This document shows positions 22,704-34,289 of a DNA stretch of 64,000 nucleotides, piece by piece. Both the position numbers and the translations under genes were made by a program. Position 1 is the stretch's first letter; each line of letters begins with the position of its first letter. Where the stretch lies: assembly GCA_029641185.1 (NCBI GenBank), contig JAPWGK010000008.1, positions 124,001-188,000 on the forward strand, given 5' to 3'. Under the pieces are notes generated by a model, which saw nothing but the letters and a program-made list of their open reading frames with translations, searched no databases and was not told the origin of the DNA. The stretch comes from Pseudofabraea citricarpa. Its lineage: Eukaryota; Ascomycota; Leotiomycetes; Helotiales; Dermateaceae.

Positions 22704-25581
22704 TTAAAGTGGTCGTTGTTGGTACAGGCTCTCGTCGAAAATTTGAGGCCACGTAGCATTGATGTTGACGGGAACATGCCCGTTCAGAGGTCCAACCGAC
22801 ATCATTCCTGCGTGTCCGTTCATCATGCCAACATTGGCCGCTACCGAATTCACATCTGTGATCGTGCCGTTGGGCATGGTATTGCTACCTTGCCGATTAA
22901 GTATAGGTAATGCTACTGGGGGTGCATATATGTTTTGGTGATCGAAGTTCGTCGCCACCGTGTTGGTCCATTGTTGCCAAGCCTGGGGTCCAAGTGGCAT
23001 CGACTGCGACTGAGGTCGGGAGACTACTGGATAATTATACGACACTTGAGAATCTGGCGACGAGAAATTGCCCATCACTGGTGCCTCGGCCGTTTCCAAG
23101 GAGCCCGGAGTGTAATTTGGAAATTGGGCATACGAATTGTTGGCGTTGGAATAATCCGTATACTGCGCTGTAGGGTAAGATTGCTGGTGATTATTCGTGA
23201 CATGAGTGTTGTTTGGCATGTAGGAGGTAGAAGCGACATGACCATCGGCTACACCACCATTGGGTGCATAGGCCATGTGGTTGTTGAACACATTGCTATT
23301 ATTCATGGGTATTAAACTTGTTTCCGTACCAGGCTCAACTTTCAACTCTTCCTGTGTAATATTGGGGCGGGAGACGGCTGCAGGTCCACCGGGTGGCCGG
23401 CGAGCTAGAAGTCCTAATGTTCCATTCGTAACTTGACGGACTGCCTCGCGAAGACGATTGCCGGAGCCTGCATATGTTAGTGACATGAAATCAGGCTGTT
23501 CTGATGTACCTACCTAGTAAAGCTCCTATGTCACCCATGACATCCAACCACGAATCCATTTCCGCTCTCAACTCAGCGAGATCAGCTGCCGAAGTTTCCC
23601 CGCGTCTCTCCCACTGGTGAAACAACGTTGTCGTGATCGCCATAACATAGACAGTACAATTATACCATGTCGTGTCCAAGCTCTTGAGCTTCTGCAACTG
23701 CTTGACTACCTTGAGCATGTCTCTTGCGGCCTTCGCAGAGCTGCTCATATTAGCCGCATTGAATTTTGGATCGGTACTGAGTGAGACGGCCGGATGACGC
23801 AGTAAAAGACGAAATTCCAATACCCAGGCCTGGATATACAGTGCATGTACCTGACCTTCTTGCTCACTCAGTCCACACCGGCCCTTAACGAGGTCAGGCG
23901 GAAGACCTTCTTGCCATGTTTGGATCAAACCCTCGAGACGGTTAATCTGCGGTACATAGTTTTCGGGTTTTCTCTGCACGGCATATATGGTGCAATACAG
24001 CTCGTTATAGATAGGTAGAATTGAGTATACCGCTAGGCCAATCTGATGCAGACATCTTCCTGGGCCATTAGAAGTATCCAAACCCCTTTCGGAGAGCAAT
24101 TCGTCATCCATGGCCTCCGGAAGTTCGACGTCAAAATCTTCATTTCGCATCGTCATCGGTCGACCAAGCTTACCACTGAGGGTAAGATCAATAGCAAGTA
24201 AGGACCAGAACGTGCGTTTCCGCATCTCAACCTCGAGCGGGTTTGGGATTGTATCAGAAGCCCATCGCTTAGCTGATCTATGAAGACCGAGCTCAATAGC
24301 CAGCGCCATGGTTGTCTGCGTCATGATCCAGCTCGCACCTGGTTTTGGAAAATTCCTCAGATGTGCACAGAGAAGCGTGAGTGCTTGGACGTCTTGGAAA
24401 GTATGACTGCAAGAGAGGTCGTAAAATTTGCTGAGACAGAAATGATAATGCCTGTTTGATTGATGGTTGAACCGAGCCTGTTCGGATTTGTTCTCCCAGT
24501 TTCTGGTTGCGTATTGGAAATACATGATAGCGAAGACCATGTGTGCCATGACAGTTTCGGCGACCGTTGGGTGGAAAGAGGGATCATCATACATGCGATT
24601 CAACTACACTCATTAGATTTGATCGAGCAGGTGAGCACGAGAGCTACTTACTAGTCGCATGAAAGTTGGTTTGTGCAATAGAGGCATGAATGGGGCAATA
24701 ACACGAAAGTACCACTGAGCATACTCTAATCCTTCTCTTCGTGATGGCAATTCTATAGATTCCATCCGAGGGTTGGTATTCAAGGCAGATTGCAAAAAGG
24801 CCTGGTATGATTTATTGTACAGAGGTTGATGGAGTGATGATGGCTGCGGCTCGTCCATATCTATCGAATCAAAATCGGCAATATCAATCTCCATCCCCAG
24901 GATCGACAGAGCCGTGCCTTTGATGAAGCTCAGAGGAGAATTTCCCGGCGATACCCCCAGATAGTTGTCGCCCGTACATCCCGCTCTGAAGGCCGGCAGG
25001 GTCTTGTTCTCATCTTCCGTATCGGTCACTTGCAACGCCGTGGACGAGGCAGGAGGCAGAGATTGTCGCGGAGGGCTCCACGACTGACCATGGCCGCTGG
25101 AAGAGGAATTCGCGTTTACATATTCATATTGCGGCACATCCGCACTGTGGTAGCCGTTCTCAGACTTCGCATCTGCGCCCATCTGCCGCAACTGCTGCTC
25201 CAACTCACGAACCCGCTGCGACAAGCTCACATTCTGTTTTTCGAGGTTTTCGACATAGCCTCGCTGGGTCGCGCGACCACTGATCCGGTCCGTCGTTCGA
25301 CACCCCGTCTTGACCTGGTTGCACGGCGAACACCCGCCGGGCAGGCCATCGCAGCGAATCTTGCGGATCTGAAGAGCACATCAGCCTCGTCACTGCTGTC
25401 GCACGCGTCAGTTACCAACCTTGCACCGATCACAAGCCTGGCCGGTCCTCGAGGACGCAAAGACCTTCTTCTTGACGGCGTTGGAGAATTCCTCGGGGCT
25501 CTCGTTCTTGGAGGTGGAGGTTGCAGAGTCGCCGTCGCCCTCGAAGTCGCTGGCAGAGCGCTTTCGAGGAGGCATGGCCAT
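22704..25581 (-). CDS. Zn2Cys6 fungal-specific transcription factor (intron inside zinc cluster)
   Basis: Four exons: 25581-25420, 25368-24652, 24603-23514 and 23467-22704, with introns of 51, 48 and 46 bp, giving 910 aa from MAMPPRKR. The zinc cluster spans residues 50-77: ACDRCK ends exon 1 and IRKIRCDG, CSPC and the sixth Cys are in exon 2. It is followed by TTDRISGRATQRGYVENLE and a leucine/Glu heptad region (SLSQRVRELEQQLRQ) that should form a dimerising coiled coil. The middle is the fungal transcription-factor domain (YAQWYFRVIAPFMPLLHKPT, LHRSAKRW, RKRTFWSLLAIDLTLSGKLG). The C-terminus is Asn/Gln/Tyr-rich and activation-domain-like. A 5' leader of pyrimidine and GGTT repeats lies upstream. 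The target genes are unknown; the adjacent transporter is a candidate. Confidence 0.9.
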
Positions 25582-26238
25582 GAGCCGCTGGCCACTGGTA
25601 TCTACGTATATGTACGTAGGCGTGTGGGTGGTGGGAGAGGGCGTGCGCAGCGGGGGTTGCCGCAGATGTCGATGGAAGAAGCCGTGGAGGATGCCAGCCT
25701 GGTGTGCTGTGCCTGTCTATCTTTGCAGATTGCAGATTTATATCAGGTCCAGCAGCTGCCCCTCCCTGGTGATATGCCGAAACACCACTGGCGTGTACTG
25801 TGGTTGTCGCATGGATTGGCAGCGGGACTCGCAATGAAGGGACTCGGGAGGATGGCCAGAGGGTGTCTGGGGGGGTGGGTAAGTAAGAGAGATGGGGGAG
25901 GAGAGGAGGAGGAGGAGGAATGCTGGTGAGAAGAGAGCTGGCTGGCTGGCTGGCTGGTTGGTTGGTTGGTTGGTTGGTTGGTTGGCGGACCCCGTTCCGA
26001 GTACGTTCGGGCTGAGGAGCGCTAGCGAATATATGGGGGGCAGTGGCAGTCGCCAATAAGGCAGTTAGTTCTTTGTGCTACGGCGTGATTCCATGTCATG
26101 TCCATGTCATGTTCCCCCTCATCAAACCGAACTCTGTGCGCTATTATTGCTAGCTGCTGGCTACATGCCACTGCGTCGGGACCACTTGAGCCAAGCCCTG
26201 GAGACAGGCCTGGAGACGCTGGAGACGCCGAAGACGTG

Positions 26239-26270
<32 letters not shown>

Positions 26271-27386
26271 TTCCCATCCTCACTCAACCAGCACAAACAA
26301 GCATTTACAGCTCCATCGACGATCATCAGTGCACACACAGACACACATACCACCACCACGCACAGTCGTCAACGCGGGGCACACTCCGGGCCTCCCATCC
26401 TTCTTCCTTCAGCTCATCATCATCATCATCCTTCAGCGCCGTAAGCAACAAAAGCAACAGCAGCAGCAAGAGCCAATGGTACCCGAGCCCAATGTTGACG
26501 GATTAGGCCCGGATGAGGGGAGCGACGAGTTGTGTCTCAGGGCTCGTGTGCTGTATCACCAACTAAACCCACCATGCTTTTTGCGAAGATCACACACTAC
26601 TATTCGGATTCCCGACCTCTCAGACAAGACATGCAGTGACAAGAGCAAGAGCACTCGTACTGTACTGTAGAGGACCCCGTTTCAACTATAGGGCGATTAG
26701 GGGCGATCCAGCGATCCAGGGCGAGAGGTCGAAATAGAGTTCTAGAGTGACCAGCCCTGCAGTCTGCAGATGAAGATGAACGCGAACAGACGAAGAACAG
26801 ACGGCCTCGATGTCTTTGTCTCTCACTGGGTCGCTTGGCCATGATCGATCAAGCTTCTTTTTCCACGGTGTCCGCTTTCATTCCGAGAAAGCAGACCAGA
26901 CTCCAAACTCCAAACTCCAAACTCCTCGTTACACAACCCTATCCCCTATTCTGCAGACCGTCGGCTTCCATGCGTATTGCTTTTTCGGCCTCACCAGAGA
27001 TCGATATTCCAACAGGGCAGAAGGATCCCCGAGAGCTGAGTCCATCCATTGCATAGTACGAGGGCTGAGGAAACAACAACAACCCTCCACACATCCACCC
27101 ATCCACCCATATCCAGACGCACACACTCATCCCATCCCATCCCACCCCATCCCTCGCTTTCCTCTCTTTCGACTAGCGACAGATCGCCGGTTAAGGCTTA
27201 ATTCAGGCAACGCAAGGCTGAGGTGCCGTACGATTCAGGACCTTTTTCTTCATCCATCCAGCACAATCGACGGGACCATCAGCGACCGCGATTACTATTC
27301 ACTGCTGTCCGCATACTTGCCCAAAGCAAAACAGATCAGATCAATCCTGCGAGATAGCACGGCGGTCATTCCTCCGCAACCCAATC
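25582..27386. promoter_or_regulatory. Divergent intergenic region with several microsatellites
   Basis: About 1.8 kb between the Zn2Cys6 gene (-) and cgi121 (+). It holds a (GGCT)n-(GGTT)n compound microsatellite (25938-25984), a (GA)n tract (about 26237-26270), a CAT repeat (about 26414-26432), a CCAAACT repeat (about 26900-26923) and CATCC repeats (about 27095-27150). The plus-strand ORFs here are low-complexity and not supported as genes. Confidence 0.6.
25938..25984. repeat. Compound (GGCT)n(GGTT)n microsatellite
   Basis: About four to five CTGG repeats change abruptly into about seven GGTT repeats with no interruption, 0.36 kb upstream of the Zn2Cys6 start codon. The GGCT to GGTT switch is a single C-to-T change spread along the tract. 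It is likely to vary in length between strains. Confidence 0.9.
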
Positions 27387-28100
27387 ATGGCCCGCCCGCT
27401 CCTCCAAACCCTTGCCCTGGAACACCTCCCCGCCGACCACCACATCCACGTTGCCCTCTTCCAAAACGTCAAGAACGCAGCGTACCTGCATCAGCAGCTC
27501 TTGAGCGGGAACTCGGATTTCGAATATGCATTTATCGACGCTAGCGTGGTACGTACCACGAAGCCGAACCCCCTCTACAGAAGATCAAACCCCCACCACG
27601 CAAGGAAGATTTGGCATGTGATGTAATCCCTTCTAATCACGTGAACACCGCAGATCCTCTCTCAACTACACGCCTTGGCTGCATCCTACCGTGCCATCAA
27701 TGATTCCCTCGAGCAGCGCATGAAGAGCCGGAATGTCCACAGCGAGATCGTCTTCTCGCTGAGTCCCAACAACAACATCGCTGAATCCTTCCGCCGGTTC
27801 GGCGTCACGGCCACAACGCAGAATCTGCTCGTGGTCAAGGTCTCGACTCCATCCGCACCTTTCTCGTCAGAAGAGGTCCAGACCCATCTCTCCAAGTCGG
27901 TGGAGGGGGAACAGGTCAGGTTTGACGATGAGGTTCTGGCAGGCATGACGGATCTCGCGAGGGTGAGGAAGATCTATAAGCTGAATTCGACGGCGGCGGG
28001 GGCGGGAGGGAAGAAGGCGGTGGTCAAGGAGGTAAATGCGCTCAATGAACTGGAGGTTTTAGTCCTGGGGGCGATGGCATTGCGGGGGGCTACGAACTAG
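27387..28100 (+). CDS. cgi121: CGI121/TPRKB subunit of the EKC/KEOPS complex
   Basis: Two exons, 27387-27548 and 27654-28100, with a 105-bp intron (GTACGT...CCGCAG, phase 0), giving 202 aa. The start [19 protein letters not shown], then [36 protein letters not shown] (quoted in part) and the C-terminal [20 protein letters not shown] match the Cgi121/PRPK-binding family. In KEOPS this subunit binds the Bud32 kinase and contributes to tRNA binding for t6A synthesis on ANN-decoding tRNAs; the complex is also linked to telomere and transcription phenotypes in yeast. The length fits the family. There is nothing unusual apart from a Gly/Ala insert near AAGAGGKK. Confidence 0.92.
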
Positions 28101-28690
28101 ACGAGTCTAAGAAAGAAAGAAAATCAATGATTGTTCACGAAGGTGGAAAGTTGCCATTCAAGTGGTCAGATTGGACATTAGACTTGATGACCAGCTTTGG
28201 TTTTTTCCCTTTTTTTCTCTTTCTTCTGCTGTTTGCTTGTACTTGGCTGAGTTCCTAGCATACATGTGAGGAGGTCAAGGTAGAAATGGAAGCCCATTAC
28301 ACCACAAGAGAAGAGATAAGCACCAAGTAGAGCTCTTCAACCCTCGAGTTCCTTCTGGGGTCAAAAAAGAAGAAGAAAAATCTCATCGTGAAATTATCTT
28401 CCACCTCCAATCAGATCTGCTGCAAGTCCAGCAGCCAACTGAGAATCGGCACGCTTTCAATGTAGCCTGGAAGTGTTCTCGAGGAAGTCGTCTGACAAGA
28501 AGCCTTGGTGAGAATGCAGATGCTGGCATGGGTTCAGTTAGTTTCTTAAGTAAGAAAGGAAGCCGGCTGGGGTTCGACTCACCTTGAGATGCACGCTCGT
28601 TAAATTGGCTGTCTTTTGTTGGTTTGGGGGATTTTATGCTGAGTTGGAATCAATCCGATCTGATCCTGTACCTGGCTGCTAGTGCATCAA
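28101..28690. other. Convergent intergenic region, no gene seen
   Basis: 3' flanks of cgi121 (+) and the first BTB paralog (-). A T-rich tract occurs near 28199-28225. A GGTTCGACTC word near 28568 resembles a Pol III B box but lacks a matching A box and cloverleaf. Confidence 0.5.
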
Positions 28691-29968
28691 TCACCATTCG
28701 ATCTCGTCCAAATCCCATGGGAGAAGGTGGTCGGGAATATATTCGCACACAAAACTATGCATAAGATAGCCCGTGCCCACAACCGCCGAGTCTGCTGGGC
28801 TGAGTGGAAGGGCATTGATCAAGACAGCATCTAAGCTCTTCGTCAACGCCGATGTGTTCAAGCCTGGCAGTGGTGATATGCCTTGCTCAAGCCTATCATA
28901 CATTCTCCGGTAAAGAACTGGAAGCGGCATCGGCAAATCCTGCGTATAGCAGCCCGGTTGGCGCTGATACCATGCTGTAGCATCGGCGGTCACGTCGGAA
29001 AGAAAGGAGCAAAACTCTGGATGTCGCTTGAGGTTCTCAATCTGCTCGCGGACGCAGCCCAGCTTGAAATCAGTCACCAGTCGGATCTTGCTCACGAGCT
29101 CCTGCACCTTCGCATCGCACGTGTCGAGTCGCTTGACGCCGTCCTGGACATGCTCGATGACGGGATTAGTCCACGGATTAATGACAGCCATGAGCAGATG
29201 GCGGAAGAGAAACGGGTTCCGCAACAAGATAGCCGAGTCGAAGAGGCTGAGGATGGAAGCGCTCTCGCGGTCCGGATGCACGCCGTACCAGGTCTTGTAG
29301 CACACCTCACGGCACAGCGACTGCGACACCGCTGGCAGGCTGCCGTACTGCTCGCCGAACCGCGTCAGCGATGGCACGATCCTCTCGGCCCATGGATCGG
29401 CCAGCGGCAGCGACCGCCCGTAGATGGCGCACAGCAGACATGCCACGAGCGTGAAGTGTCGAGATACTCGGTCGCGCTGCTCTAGGCTCGGCCCTGGTGT
29501 CGTCGCTACGACCAGCTGTGCTCCGTCTCCTGCTGCCAACATCCACTCCCCGCTGCCGTCGTCTTTGATCTTGGACACCCACTCGTGCTTGAACCTGGCC
29601 CTTGGTATCTGCGGTTGCGTTTGCGATTGCGGTTGCGCTCCTGCTGTTGCTTCTGATGTTGCTGTTTCCGTTGTCTGGCCCGCAGAAGCACCGTCGAGAG
29701 CCTCCCGGAAGAAGGCTGAGTAGATCTTCAGCATGGCCGAGTGCACGTGGAACTCCTTGACGCCGAACTGATCGCCGAACACCACGTCGCCCTCCTCGTC
29801 GGTCCACTGCACCGAGATGGTCGTCACTACCTGGATCCGCATGTCTGGCTTTCCTAGCCCGCCTCTCGCGAACGACATCACCTTGCTCGCGGCATCCATG
29901 TTGCTCTTCCAGCTGCCCAGCGCCATCTCCATCTCCTCCATCTCTTCCATCTCTTCCATGCTTTCCAT
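28691..29968 (-). CDS. BTB/POZ-like paralog A of the cluster
   Basis: Intronless, 425 aa from the ATG at 29968; upstream in-frame codons run through a GT microsatellite and are unlikely to be coding. After a MEEMEEMEEMEME acidic start, the BTB-like part contains GKPDMRIQV, FHVHSAMLKIYSAFFREAL and KHEWVSKI. A segment of about 20 residues (VQWTDEEGDVVFGDQ) is inserted between the first two motifs relative to paralogs. The centre has GEQYGSLPAVS and AVINPWTNPVI. The C-terminus is LLPWDLDEIEW followed directly by the stop. BTB proteins commonly dimerise or recruit substrates to cullin-3 ligases, but no such role is shown here. The DNA is more GC-rich than the copies at 31-43 kb, and this copy is the one nearest the conserved gene block. 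Confidence 0.82.
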   Translation of the reverse strand: MESMEEMEEMEEMEMALGSWKSNMDAASKVMSFARGGLGKPDMRIQVVTTISVQWTDEEGDVVFGDQFGVKEFHVHSAMLKIYSAFFREALDGASAGQTTETATSEATAGAQPQSQTQPQIPRARFKHEWVSKIKDDGSGEWMLAAGDGAQLVVATTPGPSLEQRDRVSRHFTLVACLLCAIYGRSLPLADPWAERIVPSLTRFGEQYGSLPAVSQSLCREVCYKTWYGVHPDRESASILSLFDSAILLRNPFLFRHLLMAVINPWTNPVIEHVQDGVKRLDTCDAKVQELVSKIRLVTDFKLGCVREQIENLKRHPEFCSFLSDVTADATAWYQRQPGCYTQDLPMPLPVLYRRMYDRLEQGISPLPGLNTSALTKSLDAVLINALPLSPADSAVVGTGYLMHSFVCEYIPDHLLPWDLDEIEW

Positions 29969-31304
29969 GTTTTGCTGTGTGTGTGTGTGTGTGTGTCTGT
30001 ATGTGTTTGTGTGTTCTCTGTTTGTTAGGGTGCAGAAGTTGAAGTTGGTGGCGAGTGGAAGTGCAGATGTGGATGTTGCTTGGTTGGTAGGCAGAAACAC
30101 GCGAGTGCTCGTTTGCGTGTATGTGTGAGCAAAGAAAAATCGCTTGCTACGAGATAAGATAGGGGAATTTTCCATGCTTGCTTGCTTGCTTCTTTATTGC
30201 TTGCTTCTCTATTTCACCTTGATTTGACACGGAAGGCAGTAGAGACAAACATAATCAAACCCAGATTGGTTTAAAATCAGTACAAGCCTTGATTTTGATT
30301 TTGATTTGATTTTGATTTCATCATGGCTTTGTAATCAAGGTGAAAGTGGAAATATCATCGAGCTGAAGTGGTTTCTGCAGAAGTACCAATGCCTCCGGTC
30401 CACATATATCTATCGCCGAACGAACGAACGATGAATCAGATCTCCTAGTGGTATTCTCGTCGCTATGCTCTCCGATCTTGCATCCAGCTATAGTCTCTGG
30501 AAACCATGCTCATTCACGGCGCGTCTCCACCGTCCAAGGAGATGTGACCGATACGCGCTTCTCGACCGTGAGCCGAATCGGGTTGCCCCTTTGTCTCAAG
30601 GCATAGACAAAGAAGCAACTATAATAAGAAGACGGTTACTCTGAAATGGACACAGTTGGCGAGTTTTTTTGGTTTTACAGGCAAGTAAACACTGGGCTTG
30701 GGGAGTGTTTGACTTACCTCGAGAGACGGAGCTTTTGTTGATCTCAAGTGCAGCGTACCTTTGTAGAATTTTAAGGTACTCGAGTGTCTACCAGTATTCT
30801 ACGTCTCGTTCGGGTGTCTGATATATCCTAACTAGTTGTAACAGTGGAAAGCGCGAAGCATTTGGAAGATAGGTCGAAGCCAGTAAAGCTAGCAGGCGAG
30901 GATCTTGCAACCAAACACCTGGCATATTAATCACTGCTGTTTCAACTACTATAGTTATTAGCAAATCCCAAGTTCTTGCATCTCAAGAATGCTATGTACC
31001 CAGCTGCGTGTACGCTATCACCAGTCAAGTTGATCCTCATCCCACAGAAACCTCTCTAAATGCAAACTGTATGCACATAAACCTGTCCCTTAGATCACTT
31101 ACGAGGGGTTCACAGTATAAAATAAGAATTAGATGGGACTCTCTTATGCATGCATCTTTATTTCACGTCAATCAAATACACGAGGTATACGTAGGAATCT
31201 ATCGAACTAGAATATTTTTTTAGGAGAAATTCCAAGTGCATTAATTCACTAAACTACAGACACTCCAGTGCTAAACACGTCATCTGCTAGTCTATGTTTA
31301 ATTA
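29969..31304. other. Intergenic region upstream of BTB paralog A
   Basis: A (GT)n microsatellite (about 29976-29996) sits eight bases upstream of the paralog A start codon. Further out are CTTGCTTG repeats (30177-30212) and TTGATTTTGATTT repeats (30294-30318). No gene was supported. Confidence 0.55.
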
Positions 31305-32423
31305 TCAGAAAACTTCTTCTTCGTCCCATGGAAGAACTAACGCCTCGAGATTCACGCATGTGAAGCTGGTCGTAAGATTATCCTCCTCCGACATCTCTGC
31401 TCTCTGGTTGAGCCTTAGGTTGTTTTCCAGAAGTTCACCCAGGCTTCGCTCTAGTTCCCATACATTGATACTTTTCAGGAGTGGTGAGGTTCTAAGGGTT
31501 TCGTACATCTTCTGGTAGTAAATGCGAAGCGGCAAGATACCTGGACCGTTTATATGTATGTCATTGTCATACCATTCTGTAGCTTTAGCAGATACCTCCA
31601 CGAGAAATTGGCAAAACTTTGGATGACGTTGGTGGTTGACAATTTGTCCCTGAATATCGACGAGTCTCTTCTCGACTTGGTGTCGTGCCATCTCGATGAG
31701 TTTCCGCGCTGCCGATTCGTCATAGTTCATGTATATCCTATGCCTCTCAAAATCGGTAAATACTGGCCTATTCCAGGGGTTGATGCCGTTCAGGAGCGTT
31801 TGTTGAAGCAGAGTATAATTCCTGAGCTTCACGGCTGATTTAAATAAACGAATAATCAGTGGAGGTTGGGAAATTACATCCTCATTCCTCCATTGCTCGA
31901 CCACCACACGATCTACTACCGCTGATAATGCAGGCAAGCAGCGATAATAATCTGCAAGCCTGGTCAGGTCTGGAATGTTCCCGATTAAAATCCGATACCG
32001 ACGAATCGGATGTCCATAAAGTACGTCCAAAATGATTCGAAACAACTTTGCTTGAAGATAGGAGTCAAAATCTTTATCTTTATCCGCACTTGACACAACT
32101 TGTTCGACCTCTGCATCACCTCCTTTGATTGCAACGATTGACCACCTGTCATTCTCTCCCCCTCCATATGTAGATACAGGATCCATCTTTGACTCCCACT
32201 CGTACTTGAAATCAGCTGTGGGCGATGCAGGTGTCTTATCGGCGGAATCGAGGAAATTCCCGAAGAAGGGCGAGTTCATTTTCAGGACGGCCGAGTGAAC
32301 GTGGTACTCATAAATGCCGAAGACCTTGATCCGCATATCTGGATTTCCCTGGCCATGTCGCTTGAATTTAATGATTATCGGTCCGTCGTCCGCGCCAGAC
32401 GAGACAGACGAGACAGACGACAT
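31305..32423 (-). CDS. BTB/POZ-like paralog B of the cluster
   Basis: Intronless ORF of 372 aa from the ATG at 32423 (the start gives MSSVSSVSSG). BTB-like motifs: GNPDMRIKVFG (residues 26-36), EYHVHSAVLKMNSPFFGNFL and FKYEWESKMDP. The centre has LADYYRCLPALS, then NGINPWNRPVF, then HPKFCQFLVEVSAKATEWY. The C-terminus is LVLPWDEEEVF, where the usual last Trp is Phe. An in-frame extension upstream begins right after a poly-T tract and CAG, which looks like a splice acceptor (32522-32530), so a 5' leader intron or extra upstream exon is possible. Confidence 0.82.
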   Translation of the reverse strand: MSSVSSVSSGADDGPIIIKFKRHGQGNPDMRIKVFGIYEYHVHSAVLKMNSPFFGNFLDSADKTPASPTADFKYEWESKMDPVSTYGGGENDRWSIVAIKGGDAEVEQVVSSADKDKDFDSYLQAKLFRIILDVLYGHPIRRYRILIGNIPDLTRLADYYRCLPALSAVVDRVVVEQWRNEDVISQPPLIIRLFKSAVKLRNYTLLQQTLLNGINPWNRPVFTDFERHRIYMNYDESAARKLIEMARHQVEKRLVDIQGQIVNHQRHPKFCQFLVEVSAKATEWYDNDIHINGPGILPLRIYYQKMYETLRTSPLLKSINVWELERSLGELLENNLRLNQRAEMSEEDNLTTSFTCVNLEALVLPWDEEEVF

Positions 32424-33317
32424 ATTGATGTTTTGCGTCGTTTTGCGTCTTGGTGCGGAAGTTGTTGCGAGGTTGCTGTTGAGGTTGCTGTCGAGGAAGC
32501 GCAGAACTGGATTTATGTACTGCAAAAAAAAAAAAGACGACAGTACTATCTGTCCCTGACAGTGAATTGCTACAGGTGTTGTGATCTAAGCGAAACAGTG
32601 GCACTGTAATTTGTGTTGTATTTAAGATTTCAACATGAGATATTGTTTCTACTTATATGAAGATCTACTTTTTAAGATAGGCAAGGAATCCCCGAGAAAG
32701 TGTTACCATTGCATTCAACAGATAGATGAGGCATTAGCCAGTGCTTGAGAGCTTCAACATAACTGTTATAAGTCATTATCAAGCTGATTGCTTGTGGTCA
32801 CGCAGGACTTTTGCTTTCTGTTTTTAAATTGCTTATTTACCTATAGAGGCCTGAGTTTCCAAGCCACAGAAACCAGAAATTGAAGTTTGTTGACTTCATC
32901 TTCCCTTCCAAGTACTTCTTGAAATACAAACCAAACTACCTATGTGGCGCCCATGCAGCTTCCTCATTCTTCAATTTACGCTATTTGTATAGTTTAGCAG
33001 TGCTGAATTACCCCGATCTCCTGTTCTCTAACAAGAAATAATTGGTGAGACCACGCTCCTAGTTATTGTCTATAGTAGTTATTCTAATCAGCTCTGGCTG
33101 ACCTCTGTGGTTGAAAAAGAAAATCGGCGACGCTGCTCTTGTCTTTGGAATGGGTTTTCGATGCTTTGGAGTTGTATTGTTCTTCTTGTTACGCAAGAAT
33201 ATTATTGGAGAACCACACAACTGATTATTCGAGAGCCAAAGAAAACTTGCTGGTGTTTGCATTTCTGAGGTCTGGGATCTGAGGAATGTGTCATACCTAG
33301 CCGTAATACCCACGTCA
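32424..33317. other. AT-rich intergenic region between paralog B and the relic
   Basis: No gene seen. A poly-A tract (12-13 A, about 32524-32535) lies next to the paralog B leader. The rest is AT-rich with short shadow ORFs only. Confidence 0.5.
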
Positions 33318-34289
33318 TTACCGTTCAATCTCTTTTTTATCCCATGGCAATTCGTCATCCTGAACAGAGGCACACAAGAAGCTAGCCTCTAGCATGCCTA
33401 CACCCACCATTTAACTTTCTTCTTCCGTTGACTGCTTGATTGACAGAAGCCTGTCTAAGCTCTTCGCGGTAATTCGTATATCCGATAAATTACACTATCG
33501 CCGTCAGCTAATCAATAGTGCTCAATCATTCCATTCCATCTATTAACAACTTCATGTTGAATTTATCGCTCAGTTTACAATAGAACAGCAATAGTGGCAT
33601 AATCCCATCTCTTAGTCTTGTGTTATAGTAGCTTGTGCGTCTTCTGCTTGTAGCTTTCTTTAGAATCTCTGAGAACTTGACAATGTTAATCCTAATTATG
33701 AAATATCAAGGGTTTCCTGAAGAGCAGTAGCCTTCCTTTTGATTCTTGAGCTCACTTTCGCGATATCAGTCGTTGCTGCAATGAATGAGGATATTCTTGG
33801 CAAGATGCAGTAGTGGCCGGCAAGATCTGTGAGCTAAAACAATTTCTCAGCCCTGTATTACATGCTTAGACGGTCATATAACATAGATAGGAGAAATTTC
33901 ACACCTTTCGTAAATCTTTCAATGGTTGATTCTCTTCAACTTCCATTATATCCATTTTTTCATTGGGCCCATTCTAGCATGAGATCAAAACTTAGCGGTC
34001 ATTCCATAATTATAACCTAAGATTAATACAGCAGGTTATTACCTAAATTGGTCTTTATATAGCTAACCAAACTCCAGTTGCTATCGTCTTTACTCTTAGA
34101 GACCCACTCACACCGGAAAGGGGCAATTAGCGAGGCAGGTTGCTGACTGGGAATTTAAGAAAGTTATGAAAGAAAGGTGAATCCCATTTGAGAATCATAA
34201 AGTGGAGGTGCAAATTCACTTCGGGAAATTCAACATTATTATCCAACGAAAAGTGCATTAGACTTGCCAAAACCAAGCCAATCAAACAT
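33318..34289 (-). pseudogene. Degenerate BTB-family relic copy
   Basis: Reading the minus strand in changing frames gives the family landmarks in the right order and roughly right spacing. MFDWLGFGKSN starts at 34289. LHLHFMILKWDSPFFHNFL corresponds to the BTB helix seen in paralogs as VHSAILKLHSAFF. IAPFRCEWVSKSKDDSNWSLVS follows after a stop. LTDLAGHYCILPRISSFIAA matches the A-D-Y-Y-x3-L-P motif. The end is DDELPWDKKEIER then TAA (33318-33320), where the last Trp codon has become Arg. Stops and frameshifts interrupt it between each pair of landmarks. It spans about 970 bp, close to an intact paralog, in strongly AT-rich DNA. It is a whole-gene duplicate that decayed, possibly helped by RIP-type C-to-T mutation. 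Confidence 0.78.

Noticed and set aside
26075..26670. Plus-strand ORFs upstream of cgi121
   Set aside because: They read through GA, CAT and CAC repeats; low-complexity output with no homology seen.
28560..28585. GGTTCGACTC word resembling a tRNA B box
   Set aside because: No A box at the right distance and no cloverleaf could be drawn.
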